Assembly: GCA_020633555.1 (NCBI GenBank)
Contig: JACKDL010000022.1
Location: forward strand, 36,660 to 100,659
Length of the DNA: 64,000 nucleotides
Direction: 5' to 3'
Origin: Myxococcales bacterium
Lineage (GTDB): Bacteria > Myxococcota_A > Bradymonadia > UBA7976 > UBA1532
How positions within the stretch are numbered: position 1 is the stretch's first letter; each line of letters begins with the position of its first letter. The position numbers and the translations under genes are program-made. The notes below the pieces were generated by a model. That model was not told the origin of the DNA, searched no databases, and saw only the letters and a list, made by a program, of their open reading frames with translations. Positions 56,776-64,000 of the stretch are shown here, in pieces.

Positions 56776-56779
<4 letters not shown>
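55730..56779 (+). CDS. maleylacetate reductase-like iron-type alcohol dehydrogenase
   Basis: The protein is 349 residues. The nucleotide-binding motif is HGGGSAIGVAKAVAL, near residue 85. The family signature follows: VPTTYAGSARTGVWGL (maleylacetate reductases have PTTYAGSE), LKSLLNAVAHSVEALYA, ALQHKLAHVLAGEFGTAHADTHAVLLPY. Maleylacetate reductase reduces maleylacetate to 3-oxoadipate, in aromatic degradation via hydroxyquinol or chlorocatechol. Its stop overlaps the start of the homogentisate dioxygenase gene by ATGA, so the two are co-translated, although the textbook homogentisate route uses maleylacetoacetate isomerase and fumarylacetoacetase instead. Confidence 0.85.
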
Positions 56780-58071
<1,292 letters not shown>

Positions 58072-58089
58072 TCGCGCCCCCGGTGGCAC

Positions 58090-58108
58090 GCCCGCGGCGC
58101 CTGCGGGC
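58090..58108 (+). terminator. GC hairpin after hmgA
   Basis: GCCCGC and GCGGGC flank a 7-base loop 18 bases after the hmgA stop, followed by TCCTCTGG. It could be a weak terminator. Confidence 0.35.
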
Positions 58109-58138
58109 TCCTCTGGACTTGCCACGGCGGAGGTCGAA

Positions 58139-58432
58139 ATGCCTCACCCCCACGACCACGATCATGATCACAGCGGCCACGGCGGTGGCTGCCAGGGCCA
58201 CGGCTGCGGCGGCGGCCACGGCCAGAACGCCCACGCCCACGGCGGCTGCAACAGCGGGCCCGAGGGTCGGTGTGTGTGCATGCGCTGCGGCCACGGCCAG
58301 GCCCACGCGCCCGGCCGCCCCTGCCGCCTCGACCGCTGCCCCCAGTGCGGCGCAGCCCTGCTGCGCGAGGGCAGCCACCACCACCAGAAGGCCCTGGCCC
58401 GGCTCGCCGCGCAGGCGAAGCCCGAGGGCTGA
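58139..58432 (+). CDS. small His/Cys-rich metal-binding protein with zinc-ribbon-like motif
   Basis: The protein is 97 residues from an ATG with GGAGG eight bases upstream. Residues 1-45 are extremely His/Gly-rich (HDHDHDHSGHGGG, GHGCGGGHGQNAHAHGG), a likely metal-sequestering or chaperone tail. Residues 45-85 have CVCMRCGHG...CRLDRCPQCGA, the four-Cys pattern of small zinc/Fe proteins often found beside iron-sulfur or redox genes in anaerobes (CxCPxCG...PCxxxKCPxCG). It may bind nickel, zinc or iron. It follows the hmgA operon after a 67-base gap and converges on the propeller-like lipoprotein gene. Confidence 0.8.
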   Translation: MPHPHDHDHDHSGHGGGCQGHGCGGGHGQNAHAHGGCNSGPEGRCVCMRCGHGQAHAPGRPCRLDRCPQCGAALLREGSHHHQKALARLAAQAKPEG

Positions 58433-58470
58433 GGGGCAGCGGCCTCACGGCCCAGCGCGGTGGCGCCCGC

Positions 58471-59586
58471 TCAGGGCGCCCGAACCGCGAAGCTGCCGTT
58501 CACCCCGGCCAGGATCAGCGTGCCGTCCGGCCGGATCTCGCAGCGGTGCCAGGCCTGGGCCTCGGACTCGGGCGCCGCGGGCGTCCACGTCTCGCCCCCG
58601 TCGAAGGACTCGAACACCAGGCCGCCCCCGCGGCGCCAGGGCTGGGACTCGCCCAGCACCACCAGGTGATCGCCCCGCATGCAGGCGCCGCGGAACCACG
58701 AGCTGCCCTCCACCAGCGCCGCCACGTCGGGCGCCGCCCAGGCCTGGGGGTTGAAGCCGTCGGTGGGCCCCACCAGCACGACGCCCCGGTCGGCGTCCTG
58801 ATCCACGCCCACGGCGAGCAGGCGACCGCCGTCCACGGCCAGGCCCCACAGCTCGCCCTGCACCTGCGGCAGCGGGGCCACCGGGGTGAACAGCGGCACG
58901 CCCGTCTGGCCGCTGCCGGTGGGCAGGAAGATCAGCGGGGGCTCGGTGATGGTGCTGCCCACCGCGTAGAAGGCCTCGTCGTCCTCCACCATGGCCAGGA
59001 TCTGGTGGCTCACCGCGTCGCTGCTCCAGACGTCCAGGGGCTGGAAGAGCACGTCGTCGCGGTCGCGGTGGACCACCGGGGTGCCCGTCAGCGACTCGGC
59101 CAGGGCCACGCCGCTGGCCAGCCGGCCGAAGTGGCCCACGTGGAAGGAGCTGCTGACCACGACGCCGCGCTCGTAGACGGTGCTCAGCCGGCCGTCGGCG
59201 CCCAGGTGGGTCACCACGGCGCGGCTGGTGGTGTGGATGCCGGCCACGAACAGGCCACCGTCGGGGGCGGGGTCCACGTCGTTGACGCGCCAATCCTCCA
59301 GGCCGGGCACCGGGGCCCAGGTGACGCCCAGGTTCTCGGTGCGCCACAGGCCCGTGCCCTCGGCGCCGGTGCCGCAGCCGACGTAGATCTGGCCGTCCTC
59401 GCCCGCGTGCAGCGCCTCGGTGGTGCGGCCGGGGCACGGGTGCGGGCGCAAGGCCCAGCCGGTCACGGGCAGGCCGCCGTCGGTCAGTCCGCCGCCCGGG
59501 GTCTCGGTGTCGTCGGTCAGCGGGCAGCCGGCCAGGGACAGGCTCAGGGCCAGGGGCAGGCAACGGGCCAGGATCGTCCACCGCAT
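58471..59586 (-). CDS. beta-propeller-like (BNR-type) lipoprotein
   Basis: The protein is 371 residues. The lipobox is LSLAGC (Cys21). The mature domain repeats short beta elements that include BNR-type Asp boxes: GTGLWRTENLGVTWAPV near residue 78 and GGLVFESFDGGETWTPA near residue 327. Between them are many Gly/Val/Asp strands (DGGLFVAGIHTTSRAVV, GGRLLAVGVDQDADRGVVL). These are typical of six- or seven-blade propellers seen in sialidases and photosystem-assembly-like proteins. The actual function is unknown. The gene is divergent from the methyltransferase gene. Confidence 0.78.
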   Translation of the reverse strand: MRWTILARCLPLALSLSLAGCPLTDDTETPGGGLTDGGLPVTGWALRPHPCPGRTTEALHAGEDGQIYVGCGTGAEGTGLWRTENLGVTWAPVPGLEDWRVNDVDPAPDGGLFVAGIHTTSRAVVTHLGADGRLSTVYERGVVVSSSFHVGHFGRLASGVALAESLTGTPVVHRDRDDVLFQPLDVWSSDAVSHQILAMVEDDEAFYAVGSTITEPPLIFLPTGSGQTGVPLFTPVAPLPQVQGELWGLAVDGGRLLAVGVDQDADRGVVLVGPTDGFNPQAWAAPDVAALVEGSSWFRGACMRGDHLVVLGESQPWRRGGGLVFESFDGGETWTPAAPESEAQAWHRCEIRPDGTLILAGVNGSFAVRAP

Positions 59587-59621
59587 CGAGCACCTCCACC
59601 GGCCAAGGTAGGCAGCCCGGG

Positions 59622-59643
59622 CGCCCAGCGCGAGCCCTGGGCG
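59622..59643. promoter_or_regulatory. 7-bp inverted repeat in divergent promoter region
   Basis: CGCCCAG and CTGGGCG flank an 8-base spacer in the 80-base divergent gap. It is a candidate operator shared by the lipoprotein and methyltransferase genes. Confidence 0.3.
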
Positions 59644-59666
59644 ATCGGGCGTGGTATGCCTGGGCC

Positions 59667-60908
59667 ATGACCACCGCCCATCCGCCCCCGCTCACGGGCG
59701 CCACGCTCCGGGCCCGCTGGGAAGAGGCCGCGCCCTGGGTGGCCGGCTTGCGCGACGTCATCGACGAGCGGCCCGCGGCCCAGGTACCGGGCTGGGCGCA
59801 GCGGCGCGGGTGGGCCGAGTGGCTGCTGGGCGTGGACGACGGCTGGCTGGCCCAGGCCGAGGCACAGGGGGCGTGGGCGCTGCCGGCGCCTCCCGGCGCG
59901 CCCCCCGATCTGCTGGATCTGTGGCAGGCCCTGCACCGGCTGAGCGCCCTGCCGCCGCTGCTGGCCGAGACACCGCAGGCCCAAGCACAGCGGGGGGTGA
60001 AGGCGCGCAAGCGGGCGCAGCTCGCCGCCTTCGGGCAGCTCGCCGCGCCGCTGGCGGGCCGGGTGCACCGGGTGGTGGACGTGGGGGCCGGCCACGGCCA
60101 CCTGACCCGCGAGCTGGCCCAGGCCCTGGCGGTGGACGGGCTGGGGCTGGAGCGCGAGGTGCGCTTCGTCGAGGCGGCCGCGGGCTTCGCGCCCGCCAAC
60201 GACGGCAGCGTGCGCTTCCAGGCGCTGACGCTGACCGCCGACGGCCCCAGCCCGGTGCAGCCGCAGGATCTGGTGGTGGGGCTGCACGCCTGCGGGGCGC
60301 TCACCGACACGCTCACCGAGCACGCCGCGCGAGCGGGCGCCCCGGCCCTGTGGGTGTCGTGCTGCCTGCACAAGGTGCCCGGCGAAACCCGCGCCCCCCG
60401 CTGCTGCCCGGCGCACGTGGCCGCCGCCGCGCTCACCCTGCCCCGCGACCGGCTGGGCTTGGCCAACCTGACCCAGGGGGCCCCGGGGGTCGAGGCGTCG
60501 CTGCCCGAGAACCTGGCCGCCCGGGCTCGCCGGGTGGGGCTGTGGGTGCTGCTGCGGGACCGCGGGGAGGCGGTGCCCGAGCCGGGCGACGCCATGCGGG
60601 GCCTGAACCGGCGCCTGGCCCACCGCCCCTTCGCCGAGCTGGCCGCCGCTGCGCTGGCCGGGCGCGGGCTGGCGGCTGCGACGCCCGCCGAGCTCGCCGC
60701 CGCCGAGGCCGAGGGCGCGCGCTTGTTCGCGGCGGAGCGGCGCTTCACCCTCGCGCGGCGTCCCATCGGGCGGCTGCTCGAGGTGTTCATCAACCTGGAG
60801 CGGGCCGTCTGGCTCATGGATCGGGGCTACACCGCCGAGCTGGGCCTGGCCTGGCCCCTGGCCGTCAGCCCCCGCAACGTGATGGGGCGCGCCTGGCCCA
60901 CGGAGTGA
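59667..60908 (+). CDS. METTL25/Methyltransf_32-type SAM methyltransferase
   Basis: The protein is 413 residues. The SAM motif is VVDVGAGHGHLTREL near residue 132. It is followed by LVVGLHACGALTDTLTEHAA and APALWVSCCLHKVPGE, which match the METTL25/RRNAD1 class (DxGxGKGHLS, GLHxCGDL, SCCYxxL). The N-terminal 110 residues are helical, and the C-terminal 130 residues contain Arg-rich helices. Eukaryotic members methylate histidine or arginine on proteins, or are uncharacterised; the substrate in bacteria is unknown. It ends in a GTGA, where a GTG for the next gene is possible. Confidence 0.8.
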   Translation: MTTAHPPPLTGATLRARWEEAAPWVAGLRDVIDERPAAQVPGWAQRRGWAEWLLGVDDGWLAQAEAQGAWALPAPPGAPPDLLDLWQALHRLSALPPLLAETPQAQAQRGVKARKRAQLAAFGQLAAPLAGRVHRVVDVGAGHGHLTRELAQALAVDGLGLEREVRFVEAAAGFAPANDGSVRFQALTLTADGPSPVQPQDLVVGLHACGALTDTLTEHAARAGAPALWVSCCLHKVPGETRAPRCCPAHVAAAALTLPRDRLGLANLTQGAPGVEASLPENLAARARRVGLWVLLRDRGEAVPEPGDAMRGLNRRLAHRPFAELAAAALAGRGLAAATPAELAAAEAEGARLFAAERRFTLARRPIGRLLEVFINLERAVWLMDRGYTAELGLAWPLAVSPRNVMGRAWPTE

Positions 60909-60913
60909 ACTGC

Positions 60914-62422
60914 ATGATCTTCCTCTGGATTCTGCTGGGGGTGGTGGCCGCCGTCGCCCTGTACGACGTGCTCCAGACGCGGCACGCCATCCTGCGCAAC
61001 TTCCCCGTCATCGGGCACTTCCGCTACCTGTTCGAGGCCGTGGGCCCCGAGCTGCGGCAGTACATCGTCACCAGCAACGACGAGGAGCGGCCCTTCAGCC
61101 GCGACCAGCGGCGCTGGGTCTATGCGTCGGCCAAGCGCGAGAACAACTACTTCGGCTTCGGCACCGACAACGACCTGGAGCTGTCGAGCAACCACCTGAT
61201 CCTGAAGCAGAGCGCCTTCCCCCTGTCGGCCCCCCACGCCGGCGAGGCGGGCTACGACCCCCAGTACCCGCTGGCCTGCGCCAAGGTCATCGGGGGCTGG
61301 CGCGAGCGGCCCAAGGCCTTCCGGCCCCAAAGCGCCGTGTGGGTGTCGGCCATGAGCTATGGCTCGCTGGGCGCGGCCGCCGTCGAGGCCATCAACCGCG
61401 GCTGCGAGCTGGCCGGGGCCCTGCAGAACACGGGCGAGGGCGGCATCAGCCCCTACCACCTGAAGGGCGGCGACCTGATCTATCAGCTCGGCACGGGCTA
61501 CTTCGGCGCCCGCAGCGCCGATGGCAACCTGGACCTGGAGAAGCTGGTGGCCGCGGTGGCCGACCGCCCCGTGCGCGCCATCGAGATCAAGCTGAGCCAG
61601 GGGGCCAAGCCCGGCCTGGGCGGGCTGCTGCCGGCGGGCAAGATCACCCCCGAGATCTCGGCCATCCGCGGGATCCCCATGGGCCAGGACTGCGTGAGCC
61701 CCGCCCGCCACAGGGCCTTCGGCGACGTGGACGGCCTCATCGACGTGTTGGAGGCCATCGCCGCCCGCACCGGGCTGCCCGTGGGCATCAAGAGCGCCGT
61801 GGGCGACCTGGGCTTCTGGCAGGACCTGGCCGCCCGCATGGCCGCCCGGCAGCAGGGGCCCGACTACATCCAGATCGACGGCGGCGAGGGCGGCACCGGC
61901 GCCGCGCCGCTGGCCTTCTCGGACCACGTGGCGCTGCCCTTCAAGATCGGCATGAGCCGGGTGTACCCGCTGTTCGCGAAGGCCGGACTGGCCGAGCACG
62001 TGGTGTTCGTGGGCTCGGGCCGGCTGGGCTTCCCCGCCCAGGCCGCGCTGGCCTTCGGCCTGGGCTGCGACGTGGTGGCGGTGGCCCGCGAGGCCATGCT
62101 GGCCATCGGCTGCATCCAGGCGCAGCGCTGCCACACCGGCCACTGCCCGGCGGGCGTGGCCACCCAGAGCAAGTGGCTGATGCGCGGGCTGGACCCCACC
62201 GACAAGGCGGCGCGGCTGGCCAACTACCTGATCACGCTGCGCAAAGAGCTGCAGGCGCTTGCGCTGGCGGCGGGCCGCGCCCACCCCGCGCTGATCACCT
62301 TGGACGACCTGGAGATCCTGGACGGGCGCTTCGGATCCACGCCCGCCCGCGAGGTGTTCGGCTATGAGCCCGGCTGGGGCATGCCGGGCGACGCGGACCG
62401 CGCGGCCCTCACCGCGGGCTGA
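60914..62422 (+). CDS. FMN-binding glutamate-synthase-family protein (GltB-like central domain)
   Basis: The protein is 502 residues from the ATG at 60914, with GGAG eight bases upstream (a GTG at 60905 would add three residues). An N-terminal membrane helix (FLWILLGVVAAVALYDVL) is followed by the FMN-barrel domain of glutamate synthase: SAMSYGSLGAAAVEAINRG, LQNTGEGGISPYH, QLGTGYFGAR, EIKLSQGAKPGLGGLLP, IQIDGGEGGTGAAP and the Fe-S cluster motif CIQAQRCHTGHCPAGVA. This class has the FMN/Fe-S synthase domain without the glutaminase domain. In vivo function is uncertain (ammonia-dependent synthase or a different oxidoreductase). Confidence 0.87.
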   Translation: MIFLWILLGVVAAVALYDVLQTRHAILRNFPVIGHFRYLFEAVGPELRQYIVTSNDEERPFSRDQRRWVYASAKRENNYFGFGTDNDLELSSNHLILKQSAFPLSAPHAGEAGYDPQYPLACAKVIGGWRERPKAFRPQSAVWVSAMSYGSLGAAAVEAINRGCELAGALQNTGEGGISPYHLKGGDLIYQLGTGYFGARSADGNLDLEKLVAAVADRPVRAIEIKLSQGAKPGLGGLLPAGKITPEISAIRGIPMGQDCVSPARHRAFGDVDGLIDVLEAIAARTGLPVGIKSAVGDLGFWQDLAARMAARQQGPDYIQIDGGEGGTGAAPLAFSDHVALPFKIGMSRVYPLFAKAGLAEHVVFVGSGRLGFPAQAALAFGLGCDVVAVAREAMLAIGCIQAQRCHTGHCPAGVATQSKWLMRGLDPTDKAARLANYLITLRKELQALALAAGRAHPALITLDDLEILDGRFGSTPAREVFGYEPGWGMPGDADRAALTAG

Positions 62423-62459
62423 AGGGCGCCAGCGTCGGGCGGCAGAGCAGTGGGCACGG

Positions 62460-63098
62460 TCAAACGATGATGTGCCGAGTCCCGTTCTCCCAGCAGATCA
62501 GGCGGAAGGCGCCGCGAACTCCCAGGGCAAGGCTACTGGCCTTTGCTCTCTGAAAGCAGTCTATGAAGTCGATCAAGCGCTCCTCCGTCTTGACGCGACG
62601 CCTAATACTGGGCAGCAACGCGAGGCTGTAATACAGGCTCGTAAAGAACAAGGCAGCATCACAGAACCAGACAGACCCCATCGGCGCAACGATACCCTCA
62701 ACACCCGTGACCTCGTGCAGCGCTTCCCACAGCGACGTCGTCGGCTTGCTGCATGCAGAGACTGTCAGAAATCGATTCTGCAGCAGAGGTCCAGTCGAGC
62801 AGGCAGCGGCGAAGTGCTCAACCCCAACGTGGGTTCGCCGGGCACCGATGTAGAACCCATTCTCATCACCATGTGCTGCAATGTGACGGAATCGCTCTGG
62901 ACCATCCAACACCGCCGCCAGGAACTTGGCCCTGCTGATGCGAACCTCGTCAAAGACGGTGGTAGGATAAGCCAGCATCCGCCCGACGAATCCAGCGAGC
63001 ATCTGACTCTCCTTGGCCTCGTCGCTCGAGTCGGGAATGGTCTCGATGAGTCGCAGTCCCGGGGTGGCTGCGCTGCCAGGCGTGGATTCGAAGTCCAT
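62460..63098 (-). CDS. putative CHAT/caspase-like protease-domain protein
   Basis: The protein is 212 residues from the ATG at 63098, the first start after a stop codon in this frame. A His-Gly pair occurs in RFRHIAAHGDENGFYI (His76), and about 40 residues on a strand ends in FLTVSACSKPT (Cys116). Next comes GIVAPMGSVWFCDAALFFTSLYYSL. This His-Gly / Ser-Ala-Cys spacing and the following VAP...W-x-DAxxFxxxFY-like block match CHAT-type cysteine proteases, used in bacterial conflict systems and caspase-like pathways. The remaining C-terminus (FDCFQRAK-like to RHIIV) is unassigned. Base composition is visibly more AT-rich than in the rest of the window. Family call is by pattern only. Confidence 0.6.
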   Translation of the reverse strand: MDFESTPGSAATPGLRLIETIPDSSDEAKESQMLAGFVGRMLAYPTTVFDEVRISRAKFLAAVLDGPERFRHIAAHGDENGFYIGARRTHVGVEHFAAACSTGPLLQNRFLTVSACSKPTTSLWEALHEVTGVEGIVAPMGSVWFCDAALFFTSLYYSLALLPSIRRRVKTEERLIDFIDCFQRAKASSLALGVRGAFRLICWENGTRHIIV

Positions 63099-63232
63099 GA
63101 CGTTTCCAAACTCCTTCGGGAGGTTAGAAGCAGAGCGTACGCATCAAGCACGCATTGGGACCAGGGTCGTCCGTAGAGAATGCACCAGTCACACGATGGG
63201 CGGAGACAACGACTGGAGACCACGCGGGGTGG
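63099..63232. other. 134-base intergenic stretch
   Basis: No convincing gene, hairpin or promoter was seen here. AAGGAG occurs 13 bases before the CHAT-like ATG, too far for a standard ribosome site. Confidence 0.4.
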
Positions 63233-63412
63233 TCAGTCGTAGACGATGATGTCGCCGGTCTGAATCAACGGACCGCCGCAGCCACAGCGGGAGTGCGGCT
63301 GACACTTCGAGCAGTACATCCGCTTGCACCGCTGGCAACGAAACGTCGGCCTCGTTCCGCCAGCCGGCGTTGCCTTCTGACCACAGTTGGGGCAATTCTT
63401 CAAATCCGCCAC
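63233..63412 (-). CDS. small eight-cysteine zinc-ribbon/RING-like protein
   Basis: The protein is 59 residues from a GTG at 63412, two bases after the stop of the upstream gene, with GAGGAGG seven bases ahead. Cysteines are at 7, 10, 26, 29, 34, 37, 43 and 45, and His40 is nearby: CPNCG, CQRCK, CSKCQPHSRCGCG. That is enough for two zinc sites. The fold may be a zinc ribbon followed by a small treble-clef/RING-like finger. Position and overlap suggest co-expression with the upstream partial gene and with the CHAT-like gene downstream. Too short for ordinary ORF lists and easy to miss. Confidence 0.7.
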   Translation of the reverse strand: MADLKNCPNCGQKATPAGGTRPTFRCQRCKRMYCSKCQPHSRCGCGGPLIQTGDIIVYD

Positions 63413-63413
63413 G

Positions 63414-64000
63414 CTAGACCTCCTCTTCGTCGGTTGTCATCTGCTCTGCAATCAGGTCATCCCCTGGCGTCGTAGGCTGGACATCGCCACCAGCCTCAGA
63501 GACACCTGAGCCCGTCACGCCATCAACGGCCAATCGACTCTCCATGGGCGTCTCAACGTATCGCGCGAGGTCGGCCATCAGCTTCTCCACCAACGAGCGG
63601 AGGAGGCCGCGATCGACGGCGCTCGGATCGACGGTCGCGAAGTCGAAGAACCATCCGGTCTTCACTGCACCTGCGCTCAGCCCTGCTTGTGCAAGCTCAC
63701 TGCGGAACACATCTCCAATGCCGTCGAGGCCGGGCAGCCCGTATCGCTCCGCCGCGTTGGCGTTCAGGTTGAGCTTGAAGCGAGTGCGCTTGGCCGATGC
63801 ATAGAGAATCGTGGGCTCTTTCGGAGATCCGTGCCGTCGCTCGTCAGTGAACTGTTCGCGGCTGAGCATGACGGTAAACGTATCTGGCTTTCGGATCACC
63901 CGCAGCGCCTTGTGCCCGGAGCCCTTCCAGGCTGCGTCGAGGACTTCGCAGCACAGGTGCGCCTGCGCCCGAACCCGCTGGGGATCGGCGCTCTTCGACG
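63414..64000 (-). CDS. unknown protein, C-terminal part, cut by window edge
   Basis: The frame is open from the right edge to a stop at 63414 (195 codons), so the N-terminus lies outside. An internal GTG at 63899 could start a 161-residue protein, but the sequence before it reads as good protein (AQAHLCCEVLDAAWKGSGHKA), so I favour a longer gene. Visible features are a beta-like region (FTVMLSREQFTDERRH, TILYASAKRTRFKLNLNAN), VKTGWFFDFATVDPSAVDRGLL, and an acidic, Gly/Thr-rich tail ending DEEEV. No family recognised. It is transcribed toward the zinc-ribbon and CHAT-like genes. Confidence 0.6.
   Translation of the reverse strand, partial: SKSADPQRVRAQAHLCCEVLDAAWKGSGHKALRVIRKPDTFTVMLSREQFTDERRHGSPKEPTILYASAKRTRFKLNLNANAAERYGLPGLDGIGDVFRSELAQAGLSAGAVKTGWFFDFATVDPSAVDRGLLRSLVEKLMADLARYVETPMESRLAVDGVTGSGVSEAGGDVQPTTPGDDLIAEQMTTDEEEV

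Noticed and set aside
62364..63176. Plus-strand frame across the AT-richer segment
   Set aside because: No ribosome site or motif; it overlaps the glutamate-synthase-family gene end and lies antisense to the CHAT-like gene.

Overview
This is a very GC-rich, densely coding stretch of a chromosome, most likely from a member of the Myxococcota (myxobacteria and relatives). The evidence is a MYXO-CTERM-like tail (GC-x-C, hydrophobic helix, Arg cluster) on at least one secreted protein and a variant on a second, many cysteine-rich surface lipoproteins, MopE-type and TSP3-type calcium motifs, ECF sigma factors with extra domains, and eukaryote-like signalling proteins. About 45 genes fill the window. 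Eight pairs share a 4-base stop/start overlap (GTGA or ATGA) and two share TGATG. I saw no rRNA, tRNA, insertion sequence or CRISPR array.

Layout, left to right. 1-5066 (minus): RNA-related genes (NYN/LOTUS protein, YkgJ-type Cys-cluster protein, TrmB-like methyltransferase), a small membrane protein, and an acyl-CoA-synthetase-like protein cut by the edge. 5131-6722 (plus): endonuclease III and a coupled methyltransferase. 6772-10122: a small lipoprotein facing a ferritin-like gene tail to tail, a double cyclic-nucleotide-domain protein, and heme A synthase. 10219-16741 (plus): an AAA ATPase, two tandem paralogous helical-repeat proteins, and an ECF sigma factor fused to ankyrin repeats and a degenerate F1-ATPase beta-like region. 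16745-19214 (minus): a D-aminoacylase-type amidohydrolase and a 5'-nucleotidase. 19345-37208: a surface-protein region with five large Cys-rich proteins (one frameshifted), a GNAT acetyltransferase, and a pseudokinase/ATPase/TPR protein coupled to a membrane glycosyltransferase. 37383-38893: an ECF sigma / anti-sigma (PEGA) pair. 38966-49307: a secreted protein, PutA, an RTX protein, a YyaL-type lipoprotein and a subtilisin-like protease. 49282-55652: a large helical protein, a zinc-metalloprotease lipoprotein and an M15 peptidase. 55730-58432: maleylacetate reductase, homogentisate dioxygenase and a His/Cys-rich mini-protein. 58471-62422: a propeller-like lipoprotein, a METTL25-like methyltransferase and an FMN-binding glutamate-synthase-family protein.

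From about 62430 to the right edge base composition and codon use become visibly more AT-rich. Three minus-strand genes lie there: one cut by the edge, one 59-codon zinc-ribbon gene and one CHAT/caspase-like protease candidate. This looks like an acquired accessory segment, possibly a conflict or defence module.

The strongest unusual signals are the sigma-ankyrin-F1beta fusion at 15086-16741, the right-edge CHAT-like locus, the pseudokinase with all catalytic motifs lost at 28525, and a lipoprotein and ferritin-like domain that appear to be two halves of one gene on opposite strands (6772-7961).
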